From: DATKFM01 sp963851215
Lineage (GTDB): Bacteria > Pseudomonadota > Alphaproteobacteria > Dongiales > Dongiaceae
Direction: 5' to 3'
Assembly (NCBI GenBank): GCA_963851215.1
Contig: CAWKOG010000016.1
Coordinates: 248,001-312,000 of the forward strand
Length of the DNA stretch: 64,000 bases
Every line of letters starts with the position of its first letter. The first letter of the stretch is position 1. Below, piece after piece: positions 44,783-52,166 of the stretch. The notes beneath the pieces are model-generated. The model ran no database searches. It was not told the DNA's origin and saw only the letters and a program-made list of their open reading frames with translations. The position numbers were made by a program, and so were the translations under genes.

Positions 44783-45639
44783 TGAGCGGAGAAAGCGCAA
44801 TCGGCCGCGCCGGCCATGAAGCGGCAATCATCAAGCTCGTCACATTTGTGCTGCTGCTCCTGTTGCTGTCGCCGATCGTCATGGTGGTCATCATGTCGTT
44901 CACGCCGGCGGCGACGCTGCAGTTTCCGCCGCCCGGCCTCAGCCTGCGCTGGTACGCGGAAGTCTGGTCGATGTTTGCCGGGGAGAATGCCGGCGCCGCG
45001 CGGCTCGGCGAATCGCTCCTCGCCAGTCTTGCCATCGCGGGCGCGACAGCCCTTGTTTGCGTTATCGCCGGCGTGCCCGCCTCCTATGCCCTGGTCCGTT
45101 TTCACTTTCGCGGCCGTGGCGCCATCGAAGAACTGCTCGGCCTGCCGATCATATTCCCCACCGTCGTGCTCGGCATTTCGCTGCTCGTCCTGGTCAGCCG
45201 GAGCGGGCTTGAATTGGGCATGACGCAGATCGTCGTGGCGCACGCAATTGTCGGCCTGCCGTTCATGATGCGAAACTGCATGGCGGCAATGCACGGCATG
45301 GATCCATCTCTGGAAGAAGCTGCGAAGACGCTGGGCGCCTCCGGCGTTCGCGCTTTCGCTGAAATCGTCCTTCCCCTGGCACGAGGCGGCATCGCTTCGG
45401 GCGCCCTCCTGGTTTTCGTCCTCTCATTCAACGAATTCACGCTCAGCTACTTTCTCTATACCGTTGACGTGTTTCCGCTGTCGATCTGGCTCTTTCAGCA
45501 GAGCAATACTTCATTCAGCCCGGCCGTTTTCGCCGTATCGGCGCTGGTGGTGTTCCTCAATATCCTGATCATTCTCGTCGTCGATGTGATCATTGGCAGC
45601 GGACAAAGGTCCAGGGCATCGATCGGCGCGGGGAAGTAA
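44779..45639 (+). CDS. PotC-like ABC transporter permease
   Basis: 286-residue inner-membrane permease with six helices. MMSGESAIGRAGHEAAIIKLVTFVLLLLLLSPIVMVVIMSF, TLQFPPPGLSLRWYAEVW and the EAA loop LEEAAKTLGASGVRAFAEIVLPLARGGIASG are typical of PotC/opine permeases. The ATG at 44779 overlaps the previous stop (ATGA), fixing the start; the frame is open upstream to 44539 only as shadow. The C45 hydrolase follows after 2 bases. Confidence 0.92.
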   Translation: MMSGESAIGRAGHEAAIIKLVTFVLLLLLLSPIVMVVIMSFTPAATLQFPPPGLSLRWYAEVWSMFAGENAGAARLGESLLASLAIAGATALVCVIAGVPASYALVRFHFRGRGAIEELLGLPIIFPTVVLGISLLVLVSRSGLELGMTQIVVAHAIVGLPFMMRNCMAAMHGMDPSLEEAAKTLGASGVRAFAEIVLPLARGGIASGALLVFVLSFNEFTLSYFLYTVDVFPLSIWLFQQSNTSFSPAVFAVSALVVFLNILIILVVDVIIGSGQRSRASIGAGK

Positions 45640-45641
45640 CC

Positions 45642-46676
45642 ATGGCGACGTTTACATTTCCCATCGTCATTTTGGAGGGCGCGCCCCGCGCTCGGGGCCG
45701 CCAGCATGGCGAGCGATTCCGCAATGAGATCGCCGCGGCACTCGCGACGCTGCGGCAGGAGCACAGCCCGGCCACATTCGCCCCGGCTCGTGGAAAAGCA
45801 GAAGCGGCCTGGCCCATGATCCTGACCCGTGCCCCTGATATCGCGGACGAACTCCAGGGAATAGCCGAGGGTTCCGCGACGCAACTCATGGACGTTCTGC
45901 TTCGGATCGGTTTCGAGTTCTTCGATACGCCAGCACCGGCAGGCTGCACCGCCATGGCCGTCAAGGGACCACAGGGCGCCATTCTCGGGCAGAACTGGGA
46001 TGCGCCGCCGGCCGCCGCCAAGGAGCTTGCGCTGTTCATCCATGTCGGGCCCCGTGGCTTCGAGCAGGCTGTGATCGCTTCGGTCGGCGGGCTTGCCTGG
46101 GTGGGCTGCAACCGGCACGGCTTGGTACTTCTCAATAATGACCTGATACTGAGCAGCCGCGCGCCGGGGCTGCCCAGCCAGGTCGTTCGCCGTATCGTTC
46201 TCAATGAAACGCGGGTTGAGAACGCGCTCGCGGCGATGCGCTCGCTTCCGCATATGGCAGGCCGCTCATACCTGCTCGGCGATTCCGCTGGCGATGTGGC
46301 CGGCATTGAAGTCTCGGCTGCGCGTGGCGTTCGCGTGAACCAGCGCACGGCGCCGGTCCTGCACACCAACCATGCCCTGGATTCCGACATCAGGGGCGAT
46401 GAGGATGAATCCGCGCTGATGAAAACCTATCCCTCGAGCCGCCATAGGCTGCAGGTGCTGCAGCGGTTCGCCCCCGGCATATCATCAGTGGAACAACTTG
46501 CCGCCGTCCTGGGAAACCGGGAGGGCGCCCCGGACTCGATCTGCAAGGACCACTCCGAATCCGAGCCGACGCAGACGGCCTTCTCGATCATCGCGGATTG
46601 CGGAAAGCGCGCCCTGCATGTTTGTCCGGGCTCGCCCGCGGCCCATGCCTATCACCCAGTCCTGCTGCCGGCCTAA
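45642..46676 (+). CDS. C45-family autoproteolytic acyltransferase/hydrolase
   Basis: 344-residue Ntn-hydrolase of peptidase family C45 (acyl-CoA:6-APA acyltransferase-like). N-terminal helix motif GAPRARGRQHGERFRNEI; expected self-cleavage and nucleophile at Cys102 in PAPAGCTAMAV, followed by GAILGQNWDAPPAA and the core LAWVGCNRHGLVLLNNDL; late motif VLHTNHALDSD. Bacterial relatives hydrolyse or transfer acyl groups on amides. Only 2 bases separate it from the permease stop, so it is part of the importer operon and probably deacylates the imported amide or peptide-like compound. Confidence 0.88.
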   Translation: MATFTFPIVILEGAPRARGRQHGERFRNEIAAALATLRQEHSPATFAPARGKAEAAWPMILTRAPDIADELQGIAEGSATQLMDVLLRIGFEFFDTPAPAGCTAMAVKGPQGAILGQNWDAPPAAAKELALFIHVGPRGFEQAVIASVGGLAWVGCNRHGLVLLNNDLILSSRAPGLPSQVVRRIVLNETRVENALAAMRSLPHMAGRSYLLGDSAGDVAGIEVSAARGVRVNQRTAPVLHTNHALDSDIRGDEDESALMKTYPSSRHRLQVLQRFAPGISSVEQLAAVLGNREGAPDSICKDHSESEPTQTAFSIIADCGKRALHVCPGSPAAHAYHPVLLPA

Positions 46677-46693
46677 GGCTGCCGCACGCCGGA

Positions 46694-46788
46694 CTATGGC
46701 AGCAGGATCGTCGGCCCCATGGTGCGGCGGCTCTTCACGGCGCGGTGAACTTCGGCGGCGGCGTCGCAGTGCGGCACGCGACGGCCGT
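46694..46788 (-). pseudogene. 3' remnant of a quinone oxidoreductase/zinc-binding dehydrogenase gene
   Basis: Downstream of the PEP-hydrolase gene the minus strand reads VPHCDAAAEVHRAVKSRRTMGPTILLP then stop. This matches the C-terminal consensus of NADPH:quinone oxidoreductases (PLADAAEAHRALESRRTTGKTVLLP-like). Only about 30 codons remain and no start or upstream domain is present, so it is a truncated relic left between two convergent clusters. Confidence 0.6.
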
Positions 46789-47622
46789 TCAGCTTCGTTT
46801 GATTGATTTGAATTTCCTCGTCTGCTCGGTCAGCGCGATTTCCGTCGGCAGCCGCTCCATGCTGGAAGCGCCGTAGAAACCGTGGCAATCGGGACAGACT
46901 TTCAGGATATAGGTCGCGTCTTCCGGTGAGGAGATCGGCCCGCCATGGCAGAGCACGATGATATCAGGCCTGACGGCGCGCGCGGCCGCGGACCAGGCAT
47001 TGATCAGGGGCACGCAATCGCCGGGCATCAGCGCCGTTTCGGCGCCGATGGCGCCGCCGGTCGTGAGCCCGAGATGGCAGACAACGATGTCGGCGCCGGC
47101 CATTGCCATCGCCTCGGCCTCGGCTTCCGAGAAGATATAGGGCGTGGTCAGCAGGTCCATCTCATGGGCCTTGCGGATCATCTCCACTTCGAGGCCATAG
47201 CCCATGCTGGTCTCTTCCAGGTTCTTCCGGATGTTCCCATCGAACAGCCCGACGGTGGGGAAGTTCTGAACCCCGGAGAAGCCGAGCGATGCTACTTGCG
47301 TCAGGAACGGCTCCAGCAGCATGAAGGGATCGGTGCCGTTGACGCCGGCCAACACCGGCGTGGTCTTCACCACGGGCAACACTTCGTGCGCCATCTCCAG
47401 GACAATCTCGTTGGCATTGCCATAGGCGAGCAGGCCAGCCAGCGAGCCGCGGCCGGCCATGCGATAGCGTCCGGAATTGTAGATGACGATGAGGTCGATG
47501 CCGCCGGCTTCCTCGCATTTCGCCGACAAGCCTGTACCCGCACCGCCGCCGATGATCGGCTCCCCGCGCGCGATCATGGCGCGGAATTTGTCGAGGATGT
47601 CCTTGCGGGGAATGCGGGGCAT
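46789..47622 (-). CDS. PEP-hydrolase-like TIM-barrel protein (Tm-1 C-terminal half homologue)
   Basis: 277-residue TIM-barrel of the phosphoenolpyruvate hydrolase-like family. MPRIPRKDILDKFRAMIARGEPIIGGGAGTGLSAKCEEAGGIDLIVIYNSGRYRMAGRGSLAGLLAYGNANEIVLEMA starts the barrel; later GLTTGGAIGAETAL and PDCHGFYGASSMERLPTE bear active-site-like loops. The same domain is the C-terminal half of the tomato Tm-1 resistance protein and in bacteria is usually a separate gene beside a Tm-1-like UPF0261 protein; here the partner is 54322-55515, separated by an ABC importer. The natural substrate is unknown. ATG 47622 begins the conserved region. Confidence 0.87.
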   Translation of the reverse strand: MPRIPRKDILDKFRAMIARGEPIIGGGAGTGLSAKCEEAGGIDLIVIYNSGRYRMAGRGSLAGLLAYGNANEIVLEMAHEVLPVVKTTPVLAGVNGTDPFMLLEPFLTQVASLGFSGVQNFPTVGLFDGNIRKNLEETSMGYGLEVEMIRKAHEMDLLTTPYIFSEAEAEAMAMAGADIVVCHLGLTTGGAIGAETALMPGDCVPLINAWSAAARAVRPDIIVLCHGGPISSPEDATYILKVCPDCHGFYGASSMERLPTEIALTEQTRKFKSIKRS

Positions 47623-47819
47623 TATATGCGATCCCCAATACCTCGAGGAAACCCTTCCCCCTGCTCTCTCCCGCAAGGGGAGGGGGAGTGGAATGAGTAC
47701 TCCGCCGAATGTTGAGGCTGTCCCATTATCTTGTCCCCCGTCCCAGAATCTCCAAAGTACCTCTCAGCAGCGTTCATGGCCGGTTGCCGGCGTTCGACGC
47801 CTAGGCTGGCAAAATCCAC
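47623..47819. other. intergenic segment with an extragenic palindrome
   Basis: Contains a REP-like inverted element at 47652-47690 (CCCTTCCCCCTG ... AAGGGGAGGGGGAG), a form widespread between genes in alphaproteobacteria. The remaining bases include GTCCCATTATCTTGTCCCCC at 47719-47738, which reads like the edge of a lost insertion element but matches nothing recognisable. No gene is supported. Confidence 0.45.
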
Positions 47820-48902
47820 CTAGCCAGCCAACAGGTTCGCACCGGTCGAACCGTCGAAGAAATGCAGCTTCTCCGGATTCCACCCGAATCGCACCGTGCT
47901 ATCGATCGGCAGGTCCAGCGACGCCGGCGCGGTTGCCCGCAGGAGTTGTTCGCCGATCCGCAGAGTGACGATTTTTTCGACGCCCAAATTCTCCACGTCA
48001 TGGACCCGCGCCGCCACAGCCTCCGCCGGTCCGATGCGGATATCCTCCGAACGGATGCCGACCGTGACAGGCCCCGAATGACCCACAAGCCATCCGCGGG
48101 CCGATGCCTCGGCGGAAAGGTCCATCTGGCCGGCCAAAGCCGATAGCCGGCCATTGCCGGCCTCTCCCGGCAAGAAATTCATCGCCGGCGAGCCGACAAA
48201 GCCGGCGACGAAGAGGTCTCGCGGCCGGTTATAGATCTCCTGCGGCGTGCCGACCTGGATGATGCGGCCCTGGTTGAGGACGCCGACCTTGTCGCCCATG
48301 GACATCGCTTCGATCTGGTCATGGGTGACGAACAGGAAGGTGGCGCCCAGCTTCATCTGCAGATCCTTGAGCTCCGAGCGCAGCGCCTCGCGCAGCTTGG
48401 CGTCCAGATTGGACAGCGGCTCGTCCATCAGGAAGACGCGGGGCTCGCGCACGATGGCGCGCCCGATCGATACGCGCTGCATCTCGCCGCCGGAAAGGCG
48501 GTCTGTCTTGCGGTCCAGCAGATGCTCGATGCGCAGCGTCTTGGCGGCGCGGGCGACACGGGCGTCGATATCCGGCTGCGGATAGCGGCGCACCCGGGAT
48601 TTCAAGGGAAATTCGAGATTCTGCCGCACGGTGTAGCGCGGATAGAGGGAATAATGCTGGAACACGAGCGCGACATCGCGCTGCGCCGCATTCCACTCCA
48701 GCACATCCTCATGGTCGATCCTGATTGCGCCGGCATTGGGCCGCTCCAGTCCGGCGATCAGGCGCAGTGTCGTGGTCTTGCCGGCGCCGGTCGGCCCCAG
48801 CAGCACGAAGAACTCGCCATCGGCGATCTCCAGATCGAGGCCTTTGAGCGCACTGTGGGAGCCGAAGTTCTTGCTGACGTTTTCGAGCCGGATATGCGCC
48901 AT
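47820..48902 (-). CDS. sugar-type ABC transporter ATP-binding protein (UgpC/GlpT-like)
   Basis: 360-residue ATPase with N-terminal NBD and C-terminal OB/TOBE domain. Walker A GPTGAGKTTTLRLIAGLERP, signature RLSGGEMQRVSIGRAIV, Walker B VFLMDEPLSNLDAKLREAL, switch His FVTHDQIEAMSMGDKVGVL. Ends with HFFDGSTGANLLAG. One of two different ATPases in the same operon, as in the glycerol importer GlpSTPQ, so a heterodimer is likely. It starts 4 bases after the other ATPase stop. Confidence 0.92.
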   Translation of the reverse strand: MAHIRLENVSKNFGSHSALKGLDLEIADGEFFVLLGPTGAGKTTTLRLIAGLERPNAGAIRIDHEDVLEWNAAQRDVALVFQHYSLYPRYTVRQNLEFPLKSRVRRYPQPDIDARVARAAKTLRIEHLLDRKTDRLSGGEMQRVSIGRAIVREPRVFLMDEPLSNLDAKLREALRSELKDLQMKLGATFLFVTHDQIEAMSMGDKVGVLNQGRIIQVGTPQEIYNRPRDLFVAGFVGSPAMNFLPGEAGNGRLSALAGQMDLSAEASARGWLVGHSGPVTVGIRSEDIRIGPAEAVAARVHDVENLGVEKIVTLRIGEQLLRATAPASLDLPIDSTVRFGWNPEKLHFFDGSTGANLLAG

Positions 48903-48906
48903 GTTG

Positions 48907-50013
48907 TCAGCTCAGCCTTGCGTCCAGCGACCCGCCGCTGCTGGTATCGAAGAAATGCGTTTCCGCCGCGTCGAGCTTGGCCCAAACGGTTTCTCCGGCC
49001 TGGGGGACGAAACCGCTGGGCGTCCGCGCCCGGAAGATCTGGCGGCCGAGCTTGAGGTCGACAATATCGTAGGCGCCCAGCGGCTCGATGATATGGGCCT
49101 CCACCTGGGTGAAGCCATCGGCGGGCTGGCGGGCAATGCGCACGCTTTCCGGCCGCACGCCGATCGTCAGCTCCCGGCTGTTCGCGGAAGCGACCTGACG
49201 CTGGAGCTCGGCCGGCAGATCGAAGGCGCCGTCGCCATCGCCGATCACTACCTGGGCGCGGCCGTTCTCTTCGCGCAAACTCGCCTTGGCGATGTTCATC
49301 ACCGGACTGCCGATGAACTGGGCGACGAATAGATTGGCCGGATGCCGGTAGACGTCGGTCGGGGTGCCGACTTGCTGCAGCACGCCGTCATGCATCACGG
49401 CGATCCGGTCGGCGAGCGACATCGCCTCCACCTGGTCATGGGTCACATAGACCGTGGTCGTCTCGTTCTCCAGATGCAACCGCTTGATCTCCGTGCGCAT
49501 GTCCTCGCGCAACTTGGCGTCGAGGGAACCGATCGGCTCATCCATCAGCATCGCCTTCGGCCGCCGCACCAGCGCCCGCCCGATCGCGACGCGCTGCATA
49601 TCGCCGCCTGAGAGCGACGACGGCCGCTTGTTCAGCAGATGCTCGATGGCCAGCGCCTGGGCGACACGGCGGACCTGGGCATCGACCGCAGCCCGGCTCT
49701 CATTCGTGGCCCGGAGCGGAAAGGCGATATTCTCATAGGCCGTCAGATGGGGGTAAAGGGCATAAAGCTGGAAGACGAAAGCGATATCCCGGTCGGAGGC
49801 TCGGAGATTCTCGACCGGCTTGCCGTCAATGATGATGCTACCGCTATCGATCTCCTCCAGTCCGGCGATGGCCCGCAGGGTCGTCGTCTTGCCGCAGCCC
49901 GACGGCCCGAGCAGCACGACAAATTCCCGGTGGCGAACCTCCAGATTGAGCTGCCGGATGACATGGGCCTCGCCGAAATACTTCTGGATGTCCCGCAGGA
50001 TGATGTCGGCCAT
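48907..50013 (-). CDS. sugar-type ABC transporter ATP-binding protein (UgpC/GlpS-like)
   Basis: 368-residue ATPase. Walker A GPSGCGKTTTLRAIAGLEEI, signature SLSGGDMQRVAIGRALV, Walker B AMLMDEPIGSLDAKLREDM, switch His YVTHDQVEAMSLADRI and C-terminal TOBE domain ending THFFDTSSGGSLDARLS. Paired with the ATPase at 47820-48902; the two are similar but clearly distinct. It starts 6 bases after the small membrane protein stop. Confidence 0.92.
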   Translation of the reverse strand: MADIILRDIQKYFGEAHVIRQLNLEVRHREFVVLLGPSGCGKTTTLRAIAGLEEIDSGSIIIDGKPVENLRASDRDIAFVFQLYALYPHLTAYENIAFPLRATNESRAAVDAQVRRVAQALAIEHLLNKRPSSLSGGDMQRVAIGRALVRRPKAMLMDEPIGSLDAKLREDMRTEIKRLHLENETTTVYVTHDQVEAMSLADRIAVMHDGVLQQVGTPTDVYRHPANLFVAQFIGSPVMNIAKASLREENGRAQVVIGDGDGAFDLPAELQRQVASANSRELTIGVRPESVRIARQPADGFTQVEAHIIEPLGAYDIVDLKLGRQIFRARTPSGFVPQAGETVWAKLDAAETHFFDTSSGGSLDARLS

Positions 50014-50019
50014 GATCGG

Positions 50020-50209
50020 TCAGTCCGGCTTCAACTCGGGCTTGAACTTGGAGAACACGCTGAAATCCCACCAGGCCGACGATGATGATCGTCAAGCCAT
50101 AGCGATGCAGCAGTTCGTTCCAGGGCTGGCAGAGCGCGACGATGCCGAAGACCATCGTCCATTGCGACAACGGCTCAAGGAACTTCGAGTTGAGTCGGCG
50201 AAAGCTCAT
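50020..50209 (-). CDS. small membrane protein of the ABC operon (frameshifted)
   Basis: A short gene of about 62 codons. MSFRRLNSKFLEPLSQWTMVFGIVALCQPWNELLHRYGLTIIIVGLVG has two hydrophobic segments; near 50075 the frame changes and it ends SVFSKFKPELKPD. It lies between permease (22 bases upstream) and ATPase genes, the place where glycerol-type ABC operons carry a small DUF2160 membrane protein. It is not the same sequence as far as I can recall, but may play the same accessory role. Easy to miss because of its size and the frame break. Confidence 0.7.
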
Positions 50210-50231
50210 GATCGTTCCCTAAGCCCGGCCT

Positions 50232-51188
50232 TCATTTGCGGATGGCCCCGAAGGTAACGCCCCGCAACAGATGCTTCCGGAGCGCAAAGGTGAAGATCGC
50301 CACCGGCAGCAGGAACAGGAAAGTTCCGGCCGCGATCGCCGTCCAGTCGGTCAGACCGGAGCCGACCTGCGCGGGGATGAAGGGCGGCGCCGTCTGCGCC
50401 CGGCGGTTCGTCATCATCAGCGCGAAGGCATATTCGTTCCAGGCGACGATGAAGCAAAACACCGCCGTCGCGGCGATGCCGGTCACTGCTTCCGGCAGGA
50501 CGATCTTGAAGAAGGCCTGCAGCCGCGTATAGCCGTCGACCAGGGCCGCCTCCTCATACTCCTTCGGGATCTCGTCGATAAAGCCCTTCATCAGCCAGAC
50601 GGAGAAGGAGAGGTTAAAGGCCGTGTAAAGAATGATCAGCCCGATGTGGGTATCCGTCATGCCGACGGCGCGGTACATCAGGAACATCGGGATCGCCACT
50701 ACCACCGGCGGCAGCATGCGCGTCGACAGGATAAAGAAGAGCAGATCCTGTTCGCCGGCTATTCGAAATCGGGAAAAGCCGTAGGCCGTCAGCGTACCCA
50801 TGGATACCGCGAGCAACGTACTGGTGATGGCGATGATCAGGCTGTTCTGAAAGCGGTTGGGGTACTGCGACAACTGAACGCTGTTGCCAACCTTGAGGAC
50901 GCGCTCGCCGCCGTCATAGATGCGCTTCTCCCACCAGGGTGCGGCTTCATAGACCTCCGGCTCGACCGGCTTCGTGAGTTGCACGCGCCGGGTGAACAGC
51001 TTGATGAACGACGTGATTTCCGGCGAGAAGATCACGGTCGGCGGCACCGACGTGGCGATGGCCCGGGATTTGAAAGCGGTCGAGGTGATCCAGTAGATCG
51101 GCGACAGGAAGATCAGGGTGATCACGATGACAGCGGCGACGGCGACGCGGTGAAAAACTCGCTGGCTGCGGGTGCGGACGGCGGCCAT
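50232..51188 (-). CDS. carbohydrate ABC transporter permease, MalG-like
   Basis: 318-residue permease. N-terminal helix VAVAAVIVITLIFLSPIYWITSTAFKSRAIATSVPPTV, periplasmic loop, then GTLTAYGFSRFRI, LLFFILSTRMLPPVVVAIPMFLMYRAVGMTDTHIGLIILYTAFNLSFSVWLMKGFIDEIPKEYEEAALVDGYTRLQAFFKIVLPEAVTGIAAT with the EAA loop, typical of the CUT1 MalG group. Starts 1 base after the partner permease stop. The substrate is unknown. Confidence 0.93.
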   Translation of the reverse strand: MAAVRTRSQRVFHRVAVAAVIVITLIFLSPIYWITSTAFKSRAIATSVPPTVIFSPEITSFIKLFTRRVQLTKPVEPEVYEAAPWWEKRIYDGGERVLKVGNSVQLSQYPNRFQNSLIIAITSTLLAVSMGTLTAYGFSRFRIAGEQDLLFFILSTRMLPPVVVAIPMFLMYRAVGMTDTHIGLIILYTAFNLSFSVWLMKGFIDEIPKEYEEAALVDGYTRLQAFFKIVLPEAVTGIAATAVFCFIVAWNEYAFALMMTNRRAQTAPPFIPAQVGSGLTDWTAIAAGTFLFLLPVAIFTFALRKHLLRGVTFGAIRK

Positions 51189-51189
51189 C

Positions 51190-52080
51190 TCAGCGCTCCT
51201 TCACCCGGTTCAGATATTTCACGTAGATGTTGGTGATCGCCAGCACGATGATCAGCATGATATAGGCGAGCGCGCAGGAGCGGCCGGTCTGCCACTCCTG
51301 GAACGCCATCTTGTAAAGCCTGATGGCGATCACCTCGGTGGTCGGCTGGCCGCTCATGATGAAGGCGAGGTCGAAGGTCTTGAACGCCTCCATGGTGCGG
51401 AATATGAGGGCGATCAGCAGCAGCGGCGCCACCAGCGGCAGGGTGATGCGCGTGAAGGTGTACCAGCGCCCGGCGCGGTCGATCGCCGCCGCTTCATAGA
51501 GATGCTGCGGCACGGCCGATAGGCCGGCGAGCGACAGCAGCATGACGAAGGGCGCCCACATCCAGATATCGGTAATAGCGATGGCATAGAGCGCCATGTT
51601 CGGATTGGACAGCCAATCGAAGGTGCCGAGGCCCAGGGCGTAGTTGATGATGCCCCAGGACGGATCGTAGAGCAGCTTCCAGAACAGCCCGACCACCGCC
51701 ATCGACATCATCATCGGCAGCAAGAGCAAGGTCGTGACCAGTCCCTTGAAGGGGAAGGCGCGGTTCAGCAGCAGCGCCACGCCGAAGCCGACGATCATCT
51801 GGCCGCCCACGGAAACGATCACATATTTCGCGGTGACCGAGAAATTGCGCCAGATATTGGGATCGGCCAGCAGCTCTCGGTAGTTCTGCAGACCCACGAA
51901 GTTGGCCGGCTCGCTCACGGAGGCGCGAAAATCGGTGAAGGAGTAGCCGAGGGAGTAGATCAGTGGAAAGATGTTGAAGACGATCAGGAAGAGTATCGTC
52001 GGGATTATAAAAAGATTGCGGATCGTGAGATCGCTCCAGCCGCGCGCGGCCGCCCGCAAATCCGCCGTGAGCTTCGCCAT
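51190..52080 (-). CDS. carbohydrate ABC transporter permease, MalF-like
   Basis: 296-residue CUT1 permease. LFIIPTILFLIVFNIFPLIYSLGYSFTDFRASVSEPANFVGLQNYRELLADPNIWRNF is the standard start; the EAA loop is LSAVPQHLYEAAAIDRAGRWYTFTRITLPLVAPLLLI. Start ATG 52080 or GTG 52089 is preferred, with AGGAGGGAGG about 14 or 5 bases upstream; the ATG at 52113 lies against the base of a strong hairpin and is unlikely. Confidence 0.92.
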   Translation of the reverse strand: MAKLTADLRAAARGWSDLTIRNLFIIPTILFLIVFNIFPLIYSLGYSFTDFRASVSEPANFVGLQNYRELLADPNIWRNFSVTAKYVIVSVGGQMIVGFGVALLLNRAFPFKGLVTTLLLLPMMMSMAVVGLFWKLLYDPSWGIINYALGLGTFDWLSNPNMALYAIAITDIWMWAPFVMLLSLAGLSAVPQHLYEAAAIDRAGRWYTFTRITLPLVAPLLLIALIFRTMEAFKTFDLAFIMSGQPTTEVIAIRLYKMAFQEWQTGRSCALAYIMLIIVLAITNIYVKYLNRVKER

Positions 52081-52114
52081 AACCGCCACGCCCGCCTCCC
52101 TCCTACGCATCATT

Positions 52115-52153
52115 CAGACGGCCGGCGGAGGATTGCCCTCCGCCGGCCGTCTG
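52115..52153. terminator. 17-bp perfect stem-loop between binding protein and permease genes
   Basis: CAGACGGCCGGCGGAGG pairs perfectly with CCTCCGCCGGCCGTCTG around the loop ATTGC. It sits between the stop of the binding protein (52167) and the permease start. With no T run it is best read as an mRNA-stabilising or attenuating hairpin that raises binding-protein expression over the membrane genes. Confidence 0.75.
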
Positions 52154-52166
52154 CGCTGGCCGCCAG

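Noticed and set aside
47652..47690. CRISPR-like or insertion-element repeat
   Set aside because: A single REP-like palindrome with no regular spacing, no terminal repeats and no transposase gene.
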